The notes under the pieces: generated by a model
What the model saw: the letters and a program-made list of their open reading frames with translations, nothing else
Told to the model about the DNA's origin: nothing
The model's database searches: none
Assembly (NCBI RefSeq): GCF_905475465.1
Contig: NC_062245.1
Location: 124,001-188,000, forward strand
Source of the DNA: Pieris napi
Lineage: Eukaryota; Arthropoda; Insecta; Lepidoptera; Pieridae
Direction: 5' to 3'
DNA length: 64,000 bases
Position numbers and translations under genes: made by a program
Part shown: positions 1 to 12,300 of the stretch, piece by piece
Layout: each line of letters begins with the position of its first letter
How positions within the stretch are numbered: the first letter of the stretch is position 1

Positions 1-8
1 ATAGCAGG

Positions 9-227
9 TTGAAATGGACAAAAATAATTACAGAATGGCAACCACGTGATGGAAAAAGGAAAAGAGGAAGACCGACCAAGAGATGGGCAGACGATATTAA
101 GATAATAGGAGGCACAACTTGGACAAGAAGAGCTAATAACAGAAAAGAATGGAAACAGCTGGAAGAGGCCTACGTGTCACAGGACACGCTGATCACCAAA
201 AGCGGGTCATATGATGCATTAGATTAA
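9..227 (+). mobile_element. RTE-like non-LTR retrotransposon, C-terminal tail of ORF2
   Basis: A 72-residue frame shows the tail usual downstream of the reverse transcriptase in RTE-type elements: basic GKRKRGRPTKRWADDI, then GGTTW, then W-x-x-LEEAYV before the stop. Upstream domains lie outside the window or are lost, so this is a 3' remnant. The AT-rich sequence after the stop to about 330 is probably its 3' UTR. It sits at the window edge, so the true length is unknown. Confidence 0.75.
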
Positions 228-1439
228 GTTTTATTTTATTTATGTGTTAGAATTAAGTGTTTTTTATGTAACTTAAATAATTGTTATTACATTGTATGGG
301 GGTCAGCAATAAAGGCTAATCAATCAAGTCAATTACATGCTAAGAAGTGTATATTTCATTAATCTGACAATTTGCAAGTAACGTAAAGAAAGGGGAGGGC
401 TGCAAAGTTCGACATTCTCGAGCGTGGCTGATTTTTTTTATTTTGAAGGAAATAATTCAAGGATGACGAAAAATATATAATCTGACGATTTCCACAAACC
501 GAAGTCAGAAAAATTCGTGGAAAAAGTTTAATACGTGCGGCTGCGTGATGCCTATATTAGTTTTAAAATATTAACTATGAGTGTATTAACATACAGTGTG
601 TATTTTGTGGTGAAACTACTTTGCAAAAATCGATAAAATTTACATTATAAACATTAGAAAAATGTATAAATTTTTTAGAATATCGTCGAAGTATACCGGT
701 TCTTCCGGTTATTTTTTATTCTTTTTAAGCATTTTTTAAAATTATTATATTATAAATACAAGTTCTACTTGAACAACATACACTTTTTGCTATTTTCAGA
801 GCTTATGAATCAATTAAATTCAATGATTAAAAAAAAATTTTTTTTTAATTATCAGATTAGGCGAATCACTCCAGATAATCGTCAGGTTATGAGACATCAC
901 GTCTAGGACATAGATCTTCATCTTACGCGCTTGAGTATGTCAAAATGGCGATTCTAATAATTATGTTTTTTGCACATTCTAATAACGACCGCGAGTTTGC
1001 GTCACATCCAAATCGTCAGATTATTAGATGAGAGCTTTTTTATAGGTTTACTTAACACCCCCTCAGAAAATCTTTTTTTTGCATTTTCAACCCTTACGTG
1101 CGACCACCCCCACCACGCAAACAATCAGATTAACATACGTACATTATTAAAAATACGTAGAACATGGATGCTATCAATATCTGATGCGCTCGAGTATGTC
1201 CATGGCACAGTTTTTGTTTAAATTTTTGAAAGTCTATAGCAGCTCCCCGCACCGATGAAAAGCTATACATTATATAACATTTTTAGCTTCGTAACCCAAT
1301 AGGTCTCTATGACGATCGAGTAAATCCCCATTTAGCATCGAGAGCTCCCCTACTATATTATATTATGTCGGTTAAATACATTTAAAATATATAATAATAA
1401 TTAAACCACTTTATTTCAAATACTTTCCATTTAAATGCA
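228..1439. other. Intergenic, no gene recognised
   Basis: AT-rich sequence with no coherent ORF. The 83-codon frame at 970-1221 has no recognisable motif. Positions 228-330 are probably the tail of the RTE remnant. Confidence 0.5.
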
Positions 1440-2110
1440 TTTATATTTCTATCATCTCGTTCTTTCTATAGATCCTCCAAATCCCGCCATTTCTGTCTAC
1501 ACTCTCTGCCAGGTACCACCTGCTGTTTCCTTAATTTGGCCTATCCACCTTCTAAATTGTCTTCCTCTTTTGCGTTGAAAAGATTCCTTTTAATAATAAG
1601 CTTAGCTTTCTTATGTCAATTTCTTTTATTTGTTTCATAGATATTGTCTGACAGAGGTACGAGTATTTAGCTCATATTCTATAAGTGTTGTTTAATAGAA
1701 TTATTTCCTTTCTGAAATTGGTACATTACTTTGGTGTTCTCGGCATTTATTCTAAAACCGACAATCCTGCTTTCCAAGCCAATTTCTGTGACCATCCTCT
1801 CCAATTCATCGCGTGTTGAGGCAAATGAAATCAAGTCATGTGCATACGTAAGTGGGTCAATCTTTCGCCGCTTATTATGTCCATTTTATCCCAACATAGC
1901 TTTCTGAATATTTCCTCCAGAACCGCCGTAAACAACTTTGAAGACCGAGGGTCCCCGTCTTACTCCTCGTCCAATATATATTATCCCACCTCGTTTATCC
2001 TCCCATTTTTACTCTTGTTTTACCATTTTTATATATATTCCTGATACTTTTTATATATTTATTGTCTAGAGTCAAACGCCTTAGAATAATCAACAAAGGA
2101 AAGGTTTGGG
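1440..2110 (-). mobile_element. RTE-like retrotransposon pseudogene, RT thumb to C-terminus
   Basis: Read on the minus strand, pieces in shifting frames give, in order, FVDYSKAFDS (about 2085), SKLFTAVLEEIFRKL (about 1920), a degenerate YADD box reading YAHDLISFAS (about 1835), INAENTKVM, and the tail RRWIGQIKETAGGTW (about 1510). This is the usual order of an RTE-type reverse transcriptase and its C-terminal tail. Frames change repeatedly and the catalytic YADD is altered to YAHD, so the copy is dead. It is opposite in strand to the remnant at the window start, so the two are separate insertions. Confidence 0.75.
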
Positions 2111-2231
2111 AGATTATGAGATTATAATATATATCTACTTAAATTTAATTACTGATAAAGGACCCATTTTTCCTCAAACATCAATTTGTTCATGTATCTA
2201 ATGTTAACAATAAAACAAAATGCTAATTTAT

Positions 2232-2420
2232 AATATACTAGCAGACCGGCCAAGCGTTGCTGTGGCTAAGGTTTTTGTTATATTACATAGTAGTAAACTA
2301 TTCAAGGGAAACGATAGGAGAACACCAGTCATGGGGACCACCATGCTTTATTGGTGGTTATGCCATTAAATTGTAGCTTTTGTGAAACGTTGGTACTTTC
2401 AACAAAGCGCCATCTGTTAG
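2232..2420 (+). repeat. Dispersed repeat family A, copy 1
   Basis: The segment starting with the word ggccaagcgttgctgtggct (2248) closely matches the copy at 24245. The two share the following approximately 150 bases, including a stretch around a ggtggttatgccattaaatt word. The family is not identified; a non-autonomous element is likely. Confidence 0.7.
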
Positions 2421-3479
2421 AATTGTGACTATCAAATAATGAACAAATATATTGCAACAAAATAATATTACGGGTATAAATTGAGATGTTAGCTATGACA
2501 AACAACGTGACACGTAATTTATATATACTAGAAGAAGATGTGTAAGATTATAGTTTAATTAGCAAGCTAAGCGACATCTAGGGGTAACTATATGCATTAT
2601 TTCGCTTTGTCTAATATGGGCGTAAAGGTTTCTTAATGGGAGAAAAGATGTCGTTATTTAAAATAATACGAATACGAATAAAAAGTGAAAACTGAAATCA
2701 GACCCAGGCAGGTGAGTGTATATTTAGAATATTCATCAGGCGCAACTTTATACATAATTATTGTTGTAATGTGAGATACATCTTTGTACATAGTTTATTT
2801 AAATGTTAAGTGTTAAGAAATAATAAAAAAACTATGGGAAGAATGCTCTTGAACATTGGGTATGGAAACATTGAACTGGTTTTTTTCTATTCAAAGATAT
2901 CGACACAAGCTTCTAAAAACATTTTTTTTAATAAGGCATTACCATTACCATAATATACTGGTATGTAACTACGAACCTCATCTCATTTTTATTACATTTC
3001 ACCTGAAATGTTGTCTTGCTATGTTTTAAAAGATTTAACAGGGCAATTACCATTTAAGATGCCCAGGACTATTGGCTGATCTAACGTTTGACCAACCTTC
3101 TATAGTAGACGTCCTGACTTCTACAATATTAGGTCAGGGTCAGTGTTCGCTAGGTAAGTAATATAAGTTTTAGATTTTCATTTATACTGGCCGAGTCGTT
3201 CACTGGAGAATGGACAATTTAATTATGTACTATTTACTCGTTGGCATATTTATGCATAACTTCGATCAATTGTTTATTGTAAATAGCATGGAATAAAACA
3301 AATGCTGTTATCTATTTTCATTGATTTAATAGACATGTAGGATTACATATACATATTTATTTCATAAAACTATATTATATGCATTAATTTATCCGCTAAA
3401 TGTGTTCTAATAGTGATCCGTGAACAAACAACAATTACATTACAATATTATGTACCGTGTTAGCTACAACTAAGTAAGG
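2421..3479. other. Intergenic, no gene recognised
   Basis: AT-rich, with no ORF over about 50 codons and no repeat that I can match elsewhere in the window. Confidence 0.5.
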
Positions 3480-6308
3480 GGCGGTTTTTCAAACCGATTT
3501 CGGTTGACGTGTCGCTACGACGAACGACGGATAAAGTTGCGTTTCACGTGGGATTGATTTCTATTTAGTGTTATTTTGTTAAATCTCGTGAGACACCGAC
3601 GAATATAACGTTTTATAATGAGATGATTCTCAAGCTTATTCGATTTTATCGATGGCGAGCGAAAAGAACAGGAATCTGGTCAGACTTCTTCGACCCCGGC
3701 GTCGATACAACGAGCGATGTTCAGTTTTTCGGTCATTTGGAAGATGAGGCTAAATTAATGTTCAAAATCTTAACGTGCTCAAGAGAGCAATGTTCCCAGA
3801 AATTCAATATTCGCATCCTCGCAGGGCGGCTCGAATAGTCGACGACCTGCTCTTTCCGATCGACTCGATCGATGGTTCCCTCCGCACCTCCCGCCGCACA
3901 CGTCACGGAGAGCGCTCTAAAGAGAGGTATTTCCGAACCAATACAATTTAGGGGCTACGAAAAAAGGCCGGCCATACCGCAAGACCATCGACGTCGCGGG
4001 TGTCCGTGAGCGGCGACCGGCCTTTTCTTTCGATTTAAAATAAAAACCGAATTCATCACTTTTGAAAAACCGTCCCCGACACAAAGTGAGATATCCTTCG
4101 CCGACATCCGACAACACCTCGCGGGAAGCGACACGATAACTATATTTTATGGCAAGACTACTCGTGGTCCTCGGCTTCGGGGACGCTCGTACCTTCATCT
4201 TTGGCTTTTTAATCTCTTTAGTACGGCTATTGCGCAGGATTCTTTTCGTTCCCGAGGTATCTTTAAATTTTTTCGTGACGGTGGGAATATCGACAGTGGA
4301 TAAGATATTGTCACCTCGGCCACGATTCTCCGATCTGCCGTCGCCGGAAGCGAAACGCCGGAACGGAGAGTCAAAGTTCACTGGATTAGGTCGATGCCAT
4401 TTCTCTAAAGACTATACAATCAAAACACGCCGTACTCGGCGCGTAACACGAATAAGTAAGCGTCATTATCATATATCATTATATATATCGAACAACAAGA
4501 ATAATAATAAACATCTAATCGTCATCAAATCAATCAACAAAATTAATAAAAATGCATACAAATATTGTATTAATTAGGTAACTTTATATATAAACTCTTG
4601 TCATCTTATAAAATCTCTGGTCTCTTATAAATTGCAAAACAAAAATAAAACATCTGAGTAAAAGCGTAAGTAATATTAAGCTTCGTGTGATTTGGCACAA
4701 AACCTCTATTTCAATAAATTAAAAAAGATCTCACTCCAAAGCGTACGTAACTCATCAAACGGACTGCTCCGCGGGCTCCGAACAATAAACCGAACTCGAC
4801 ACAAAACAGTCATAAAAACGACTTAAAGTATAAAATTGTAAAAAGGAAGAAGGTCTCGGGCGATTACCCGTAACGATAAATAATTAATTGTAAAGTCGTC
4901 AAGAGTCAAAAGAAGAGACGCCCGAGCCTTTACGGTAAACCGCGAATAAAATTCTTCTACTTACACAGCTATCGTAATACTTAAAATTAACAAATCGTAA
5001 ATAAATCGACAAAAATGTAAAGATTCCAAAAAATCGAATCTCAAACTTTGCTTTTCGGTCGGAAGGTGAGACGCGCGGACGACGCGTTTCTTAAATATTA
5101 ATATAATTATATGCGCCATTCGATAATTCGATAAAGCGATCGCCGACCGACGGCTAGGTCGAAGAGAACGGAGACTCGATCGGATCTAAAAGCTTTCGAG
5201 GTACTCGAGCCAATTTCCAAAACGAGAAGTGAGAACGAACGGTGAATTCTTTCGACCGACCTGCGGCCGGGAAACGATTAAATTAAGCCCTAACACGAGA
5301 CACACATCGAACCCATAGGCCATTTCTTACAAAGTAGAGGCGGGGGCGGCCGAAACTACGATCTACGTAAAGTATTCGAGATCCAGGAGCACGTCGATCC
5401 CCGGCCGCGGGCTTCGGCGAACGGGGACCGCGCACTCGCTGCGACTCTAAAAGCTATCGCGACCCGCGTCGGGGGCGACACCGAATTAAATAAATTATAA
5501 AAGAATCGGACGACGACGCTAACACTACGTAAAGCCACCCGTCCGGGCCGACTTCGCTCGCTCCTTACGACTAAACCTTTGGTATCGACTTAACTATAAT
5601 AAATAATACTTCCCGGGGCCGCGAACGGCTCGACGGTTTGTGATAAAACGTAATAAAAAACAACAACGGCGCTCCGAACGCACTCGGAGTACCGAAACAC
5701 ATTATTATGGCAAACGACGTCTCGAACGACCGAACGCGAGAAGGCGGATAGGACACTGAGTATTATGCGAGATGCGCCTCCGCCCCACGCCCGGAGAAGC
5801 GGATTCGGACTTTCGTGACCCTCCGGGGACCGAGAGACGGAGACGGAAGGTGCTCCGGGCGACCCGTTCGGCACCGGCGCACACAAATGGGGCTTCAAAC
5901 GACCCTTCGAAGAAAACTCGAACGGACGCCGAAAGAGAGGCCGAGACCCCGAGGCGCGTTCGGGCGACGCGTCGCATTAGTTCAATATTTACAACAATCA
6001 ATAATTGCTCAACTCTTCATATTCATCTTCGAGGAAAATATACTTTTTTAACAGACTAGGAGCACAAGATTTTTTTCCTTTTTTTATTATAATCGCGATC
6101 GCGGAGATCTCTCGCGGTCGCCGACGTCGCGGACCGTCTTCGGGTCGATCCGGAGAGACGACCGCGAGAGGAGACTCCGGCGGCCCCGACCGCGAAGCGC
6201 TCGACCGAGGACGGCGCCTCCTCAACCTAAGCTAAGACAAAACAAACGGCGACTCCGGCTCCACGAGCCGTGACTAGAAAGGCGCCCTCGGCGGACGGCG
6301 GCCGACTC
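3480..6308 (-). other. CpG-rich 3' flank, probable 3' UTR of the PKC gene
   Basis: From about 3480 the sequence becomes conspicuously rich in CG dinucleotides and more GC-rich than the intergenic DNA on its left. It runs without a break into the PKC stop codon at 6309. Six-frame ORFs here (for example 154 codons at 3917-4381 minus and 142 codons at 4149-4577 plus) overlap each other on opposite strands. They are basic or low-complexity and match no family that I recognise, so I treat them as chance frames in CpG-rich DNA. The likeliest reading is a long 3' UTR or transcribed flank of the PKC gene. A separate non-coding transcript is possible. Confidence 0.4.
6083..6088 (-). promoter_or_regulatory. 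Candidate polyadenylation signal of the PKC gene
   Basis: Minus-strand AATAAA about 220 bases after the PKC stop codon. Similar hexamers occur by chance in this DNA, and the CpG-rich tract continues beyond it, so a longer 3' UTR form is equally possible. Confidence 0.3.
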
Positions 6309-9300
6309 TCACTGGGGCGGACGCTCGTCGCGCTGCGGGTTGAAGTCCGCGTTCACGAACGAAAATCCTTGGAACTCCTCCTGGAAGATGTCGAACGACG
6401 GTTTCAGCGGATCGTCACGTGCGCCGAGAGGACGGACGGCGGTCGAGCCGGCTCACCTGGTTGATGGCCCGCAGGACGTCGTGCGGCACGGGCGTCAGCG
6501 CCGGCTCCTCCTTGGTGAACTCGGCGTCGAAGTTGGCGGCGTCGCGGCGGCCGCGCGTCTTGGGGCGGAAGGGCGGGCGCAGACGCCGGGCGGCCAGGGC
6601 GTCCCAGTCGACGTCCCGGAAGAAGGCGTGCGCCAGGATGCCCGAGGAGCCGCCGGCCACGCCCAGCCGCCGCGCCGGGTTCTTCGTCATGAAGCCCTTG
6701 AGCAGCGACACGGCGTCCTTGGACAGCCACACGGGGTACAGCACGTCGTCGTGCAGGATGCTCTCGAACAGGTCGTCCTCGTTGTCCGCCTCGAAGGGCG
6801 GCTGCCCCGCCAGCATCTCGTACACGAGCACGCCCAGCGCCCACCAGTCCACCGACGGGCCGTACTCCAGCTCCTGCAGGATCTGGGGACCGAGCGCTCG
6901 GTGAGGACGCGAACGGGGCGAACCGCGGGCGCTCGCGGCGCTCCCCGACGGCACTCACCTCGGGCGCGATGTAGTCGGGCGTCCCGCAGAACGTGGTCGT
7001 GGTGACTCCGTCTGCAATGAGAAGAGAGCCGTAGCGTGAGAGCGTCGGAGATGGACGGAGCGGCGAAGGGAAGGGCGTACCTATGATGCCCTCCTTGCAC
7101 ATGCCGAAGTCGGCGAGCTTGCAGTGGCCGTCGCTGTCGAGTAAAATGTTGTCGAGTTTGAGATCTCGGTAGATGACCCCGTGCGAGTGAAGGAACTGCA
7201 GGGCCAGCGTCACCTCCGCCGCGTAGAACCTGGCCCGCGGCTCGTCGAACTTCCGAGCCCGCTGTATCTGGAACATGAGATCCCCTCCGTCCACGTACTC
7301 CATGACGAAGAACAGCCTCTCGGGCGTCTGGAAGGCGCAGTACAGCGCCGTGAGGAAGGGATGGCGGGCGGCCAAGGCCAACACGCGCCGCTCCGTCAGC
7401 GTGCACTCGACGTCGTCGTCCTGAATGATCACGTCCTTCTTCAGGACCTTCACCGCGTACACCTGGGGATCGTTCGGACGTTAGTCGTTCGCTCTCGACG
7501 CTCGAGGGACGTCGTCGTGTTTAGGTTTACCTCGTCGGTGCCCTTCTTCTCGGCCAGCATGACCTTCCCGAAGGAGCCCTTGCCCAGCACCTTGATGAAG
7601 TGGAAGTCGTCCAGGGACACTTTCCCGCCCTCGCACTCCGCCCCGCCCGACCCGCCTGCGACGCGTCAAACGGCCGTTACATATACAAATATCGTTCGGA
7701 AGTACACGGGACCATAAAAACCAATGAAAATATCAAAAAACCTTCATTGAACCCGAAAATATCTTCCAGCTCGTCCCACGGGGACCGCCGCGTCCGCTGC
7801 CCGGGGACACCTGCGCGGGAAAGACGGTCGCAACAAAACAAAAACAACAAGTTTTAGCAACACCTATTGAAATAAATTATTTAAGGCTATTTAGAAGAAT
7901 AGGTATCGCTAATAGAGATAAATGATAAAAAAGGCCAAAAATGTGCAACGTCCCGCCACCGAAGCGCCCGTAGCCCTAGCCCGTAAGGAAAAGTGAAAAA
8001 ACCTTCGAAGTTGGTGAAAATGTCTCTGAGCTCCATCCACTGCGAGCCCCACAGCGCCACGCCCTCCTCCTCGGCTAAAGGCCACACATTCACAAGGTCA
8101 AGCGTCACGAGGACGGCCGAGGGTGCGATGTCCGACAGATGTAATACAATTATTTAATCATCTTTTTGAAATTATACTTCTTTAGGCGCGTTATGAAAAA
8201 TTGATGAGAGTGAAATTTTACGATGCGCGCGCACCGTGACACAAAATTAACAGAATTAAGTTAGTGGCGCATGTTGGCACGCACGCCGCCTCTGTTCACT
8301 GTGTATTTATAATATTTATCCACATGCTTTGAGTTTCTACATTTAAAACACGTGTTTTCATTTTGTTTTCATTATACAAATGCGAATTTTATATGTGCGG
8401 CTGAATTATAATCAGTGATTTAAATTGAATATTTAAATCAATACTAATTAATATTAGAAAATAATAATAAATATAAATATAATATTAATAAATATTTATT
8501 TATTTAATTTTTCAAATGAAAACTGAACCTTATTGACTATAATGACTCCTTTGCCAGTCTTTGATTATTTAATTGTAATTAATTATTTGCATGCAATCAA
8601 AAACTATTTTTAATAATGCCAAAAAAGTATAACTTCTTACGCGCGTACATAAGTACACGCACCCTTTTTTTTAGTGTGAGTGATTAATGAATGATTAATG
8701 AACAAATCAATGAACGACCCGTCTTAAGATATGATATGACCCACAAAATAAGTCGTACCTCTCTCGTCCCGTCTGTCGTCCTTGCCGTCTTCGGGAATGA
8801 AATCGGGTGCGCCTTCCAACATGGGCGTGTTCAAGTACTGAAAGTGACATTCGTTTTTACATGTTTTTAGTTTACAAAGAACCGCAACCGTAACTAGACT
8901 ACCTTGGAGGCTCTGGGACGAGGGTTCTTGTCCGGGGTGATGCCCATCTCGCTGAGGATGGCGGCCATGGCCTTGGTGTTGATGCCGCAGTTGTTCGCCA
9001 CGTTCTTCTGACAGCGCTTGTGCACGTTGATGGAGCACACTGAAACAGTCGCGTCACCCGTGACCACGTGGTCGCATCCCAATATACGGAAGAAGAGCGA
9101 GGGCGTACCTTCGCACTGCAGGCCCTGCTTGATGAGCCCGTAGAGCAGAGAGCCGCAATGGTCGCAGAAAGTGAACCTCTTGTACGAGTGCACCACGAAG
9201 CGGTGAGGCACGTTGACGCTGAAGCGCTGTCCGCCCGACACGCTCTGCTGCAAAGCGGACTCATTTCTCTTTACAAAATTATTGTTATATCTTAATATAT

Positions 9301-12300
9301 ATATTTCTTGTGTGCGTGTGTATGTGACTGAACTCCTCCTAAACGACTGGACCGATTTTGATGAAATTTTTTGTGTGTGTTCAAGGGGATCTGGGAATGG
9401 TTTAGATTCACAAATCAGCCCGCCAGATGTTAAGGGTAGTCCACCCCTAATTTTTATTTTTTTATTTATAGATAAAATTTTATTTTTTATTTTTTTTATG
9501 TTACAGAATTAAAAAATACATACAACCCCTAATTTTCAACCCTCTACGATCAACCCCTATTTTTTATTATAAATGATAAACATGGCAAAACGACGTTTGC
9601 CGGATCAGCTAGTATCTATGGATATTGCATAAATGCTCGGCCGATCGATTGATGCTCCCGTAAGTGCCACTTCTCGTCTATACTCATTAAAATACTACGC
9701 ATAAATTTTGTACGAAAATGTGCCATTTGACAGAATAAAAATAAAGAGTTTTTGAGAGTCATCACTATTAAACTTGGCATTAAAAAGCGTTTATTTATGC
9801 CTTTGCCTGTTTATTTCTGTCCACTTTTGAAAAAAAAATGTGGATGATTTCATTAAGAAAATGATTGTTAAGTGCCTATCTGACATCTAATTCGTTGTTT
9901 AATCTAAAATAGGAAATGTATTGTTTTTGGAACGAAGTTCCTTATCGCGCGTTGTGAAAGGGGGCTAGACGGAAAAATTCTTACGAAAAGTTGTCACGAC
10001 ACTTTTTTGCTATTTGCTATTGTAATACACCGGTTCTTGTCCGATCACCGAAGTTAAGACACGTCGGGCGAGGTCAGTACTTGGATGGGTGACCGCCTGG
10101 AAACACCTCGTGATGTTGCCTTTTTTTTTCGTGAAAACTTAGTGAACTAATATAACAACGAGAACACCTTATACAAAGAGATGAACCAGATGAGACTGAA
10201 TTAAAATATCTGAACCACGAAATACGAAATATGCTTATTAATAATTGTGCCACTTAATTTTATATTTAGGTTATTTTACTATTTAATCCCAGCGTAGCAC
10301 AAGGACATCATACTTCTTCCTCTTCTAGATTCCTGGTCTCTTAAAACTTTAATAGACGATGAATTATAATATTGGTGTCGAGAAAATCTATCATACTGTT
10401 ATGATACCATTAAAAATATAAATTAATCGAAAGGAACTTCGTTCCATCCGGGTGTCCCTTGACACCTCTCAAGTTTTTTATTGTACATGTATGTATTTTT
10501 ATACCATAATTGTTGTATATTTTAGAAAAGATAGCTTGTAATATACTGTAGATATAGCATTATATACGACGTGGTGAACTTTAATAAAAAAACAAGTTTG
10601 ATAATTAAGGCCTTAGTACGGCATTAGGACTGGGGCGACACCATCTCGACTGGCGTTTTGGCGGGTTCTTGAATCAATGAATGTTGAATTTGATTTTTTA
10701 ATACTTCACAGAATTAAAAATAATAATTTATAAAGTTTCTAAAGTCACTAATAAATATATTCTGAAATAGTTTTAAAATCTAGTCAAATAGCCCATGTAT
10801 CACTATACATACTCTAATCGATGACTCGTGAGGTTGCCTAGAATGTATTAAATAAACATTTATGAAAACATCCCAATTTTAAATTCTAAATTACAAATCC
10901 GTCATCTTTTATTTTCGATACCAAATTCGATTCATCCCTATAATATACAACTTACGTCTTCTCGCATGCCGGGGCACTTCGTGACGATGGACGAGTGACA
11001 CCGCTTGTGCACCACGCACGTGCAGACTGGAACACAAACGATTCCATCGCATAAAAAGAGAATAGGAAAAGAAATGCATTTACTAATTTATCGATATAAG
11101 ATAATGTTATACAGACCTTGACACTGGTAGCCTTGTTTGCCGAGGCCCCTGGAAATAAAAAATGTTAAATTTTTGATGTTCAGAAAGAAGGAGACGACTC
11201 GACGAGTAGCGAGTGAAATTCACCAGATGAACTCTCGGCAGTGCGAGCAGAACGTGGGCTGGCGAAGGAAGGTGGCCATAAACTTGTGTCCGTTGACCTG
11301 ATGAACCCTGCGACGCAAGGCTCCTCGACGCCGAGCGAAGCCTGCGCCCTCTTTGAACTCGCGCCGAGGCCCGCTCGCGGCCGCCGCACCCGCTGCTGTC
11401 ATGTCAAAATAGAGAGACAGTATAAAACAAGCCATCAGAATTATTTTGTTTACAGATGAACATGAGACATGCTATTAGTATAACTTCAAAAACAAACCAG
11501 AAAATTTCAATAGATACCAACCTTGAGAATTCCACTTGAGATCAATTTTGAGATGAATTTTCCCCTGTGGCTCGAGATCCACCTTTAGAAAACAAGAAAT
11601 TGTGGATGGTTAAACATGGTAACAAAAAGGTAAAACTTAATAAGGGTAATGGGACAACATGTACGGTAGACTAGCAAAAATCTATCATAAACAAGATATT
11701 CTTAAAATATGAATGACAGATTTGTGTACATAGCAGCTATTTAATATTTATAGTTAAAAGAAAACAAACTAAGGTGATTTTCTGTCACATGAATTTAGAT
11801 TAAAGCCAATCCTGACTATAATGAATGAATAATTATTTTTGGAATTAAGGAAACACTATGTTTATTCAAAGCTGACTCACGGGATGAAAACAGGATGCAG
11901 CCGTGATCTGTGTCACATTACTGTCATACCTCGTTCATCCACACTTATAAAGAGGAAAGTTTATTTGTAATGAATAAACTTAAACATTGCTGAACCAATT
12001 TTAAAATGGAACTTAGTTTTTTATTATTATACAAATTTCAAATGTGCTTTAGAAGTAAAAAATTGGATATTTAAGATAAATATATTATATAAGATAAAAA
12101 GTTTTCAATGCTAGCTAATATTCATATAAAACACCAAAAAGCACATAGGCTATATTGTCACAGCTAAATACATAGATGTAGATACTTTTAAGAATGTAAA
12201 TAATACTGCAAGTGCAGATATAAGGCATTTATTGGCAACATAGCGTTAGGTTATCCTAAGTGACACATGCATTTGTATTAACTACTTCACAAAATATTAT

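Noticed and set aside
3917..4577. Overlapping frames of 154 codons (minus) and 142 codons (plus)
   Set aside because: They cover the same DNA on opposite strands, have no recognisable domain, and lie in CpG-rich sequence with few stop codons; probably chance.
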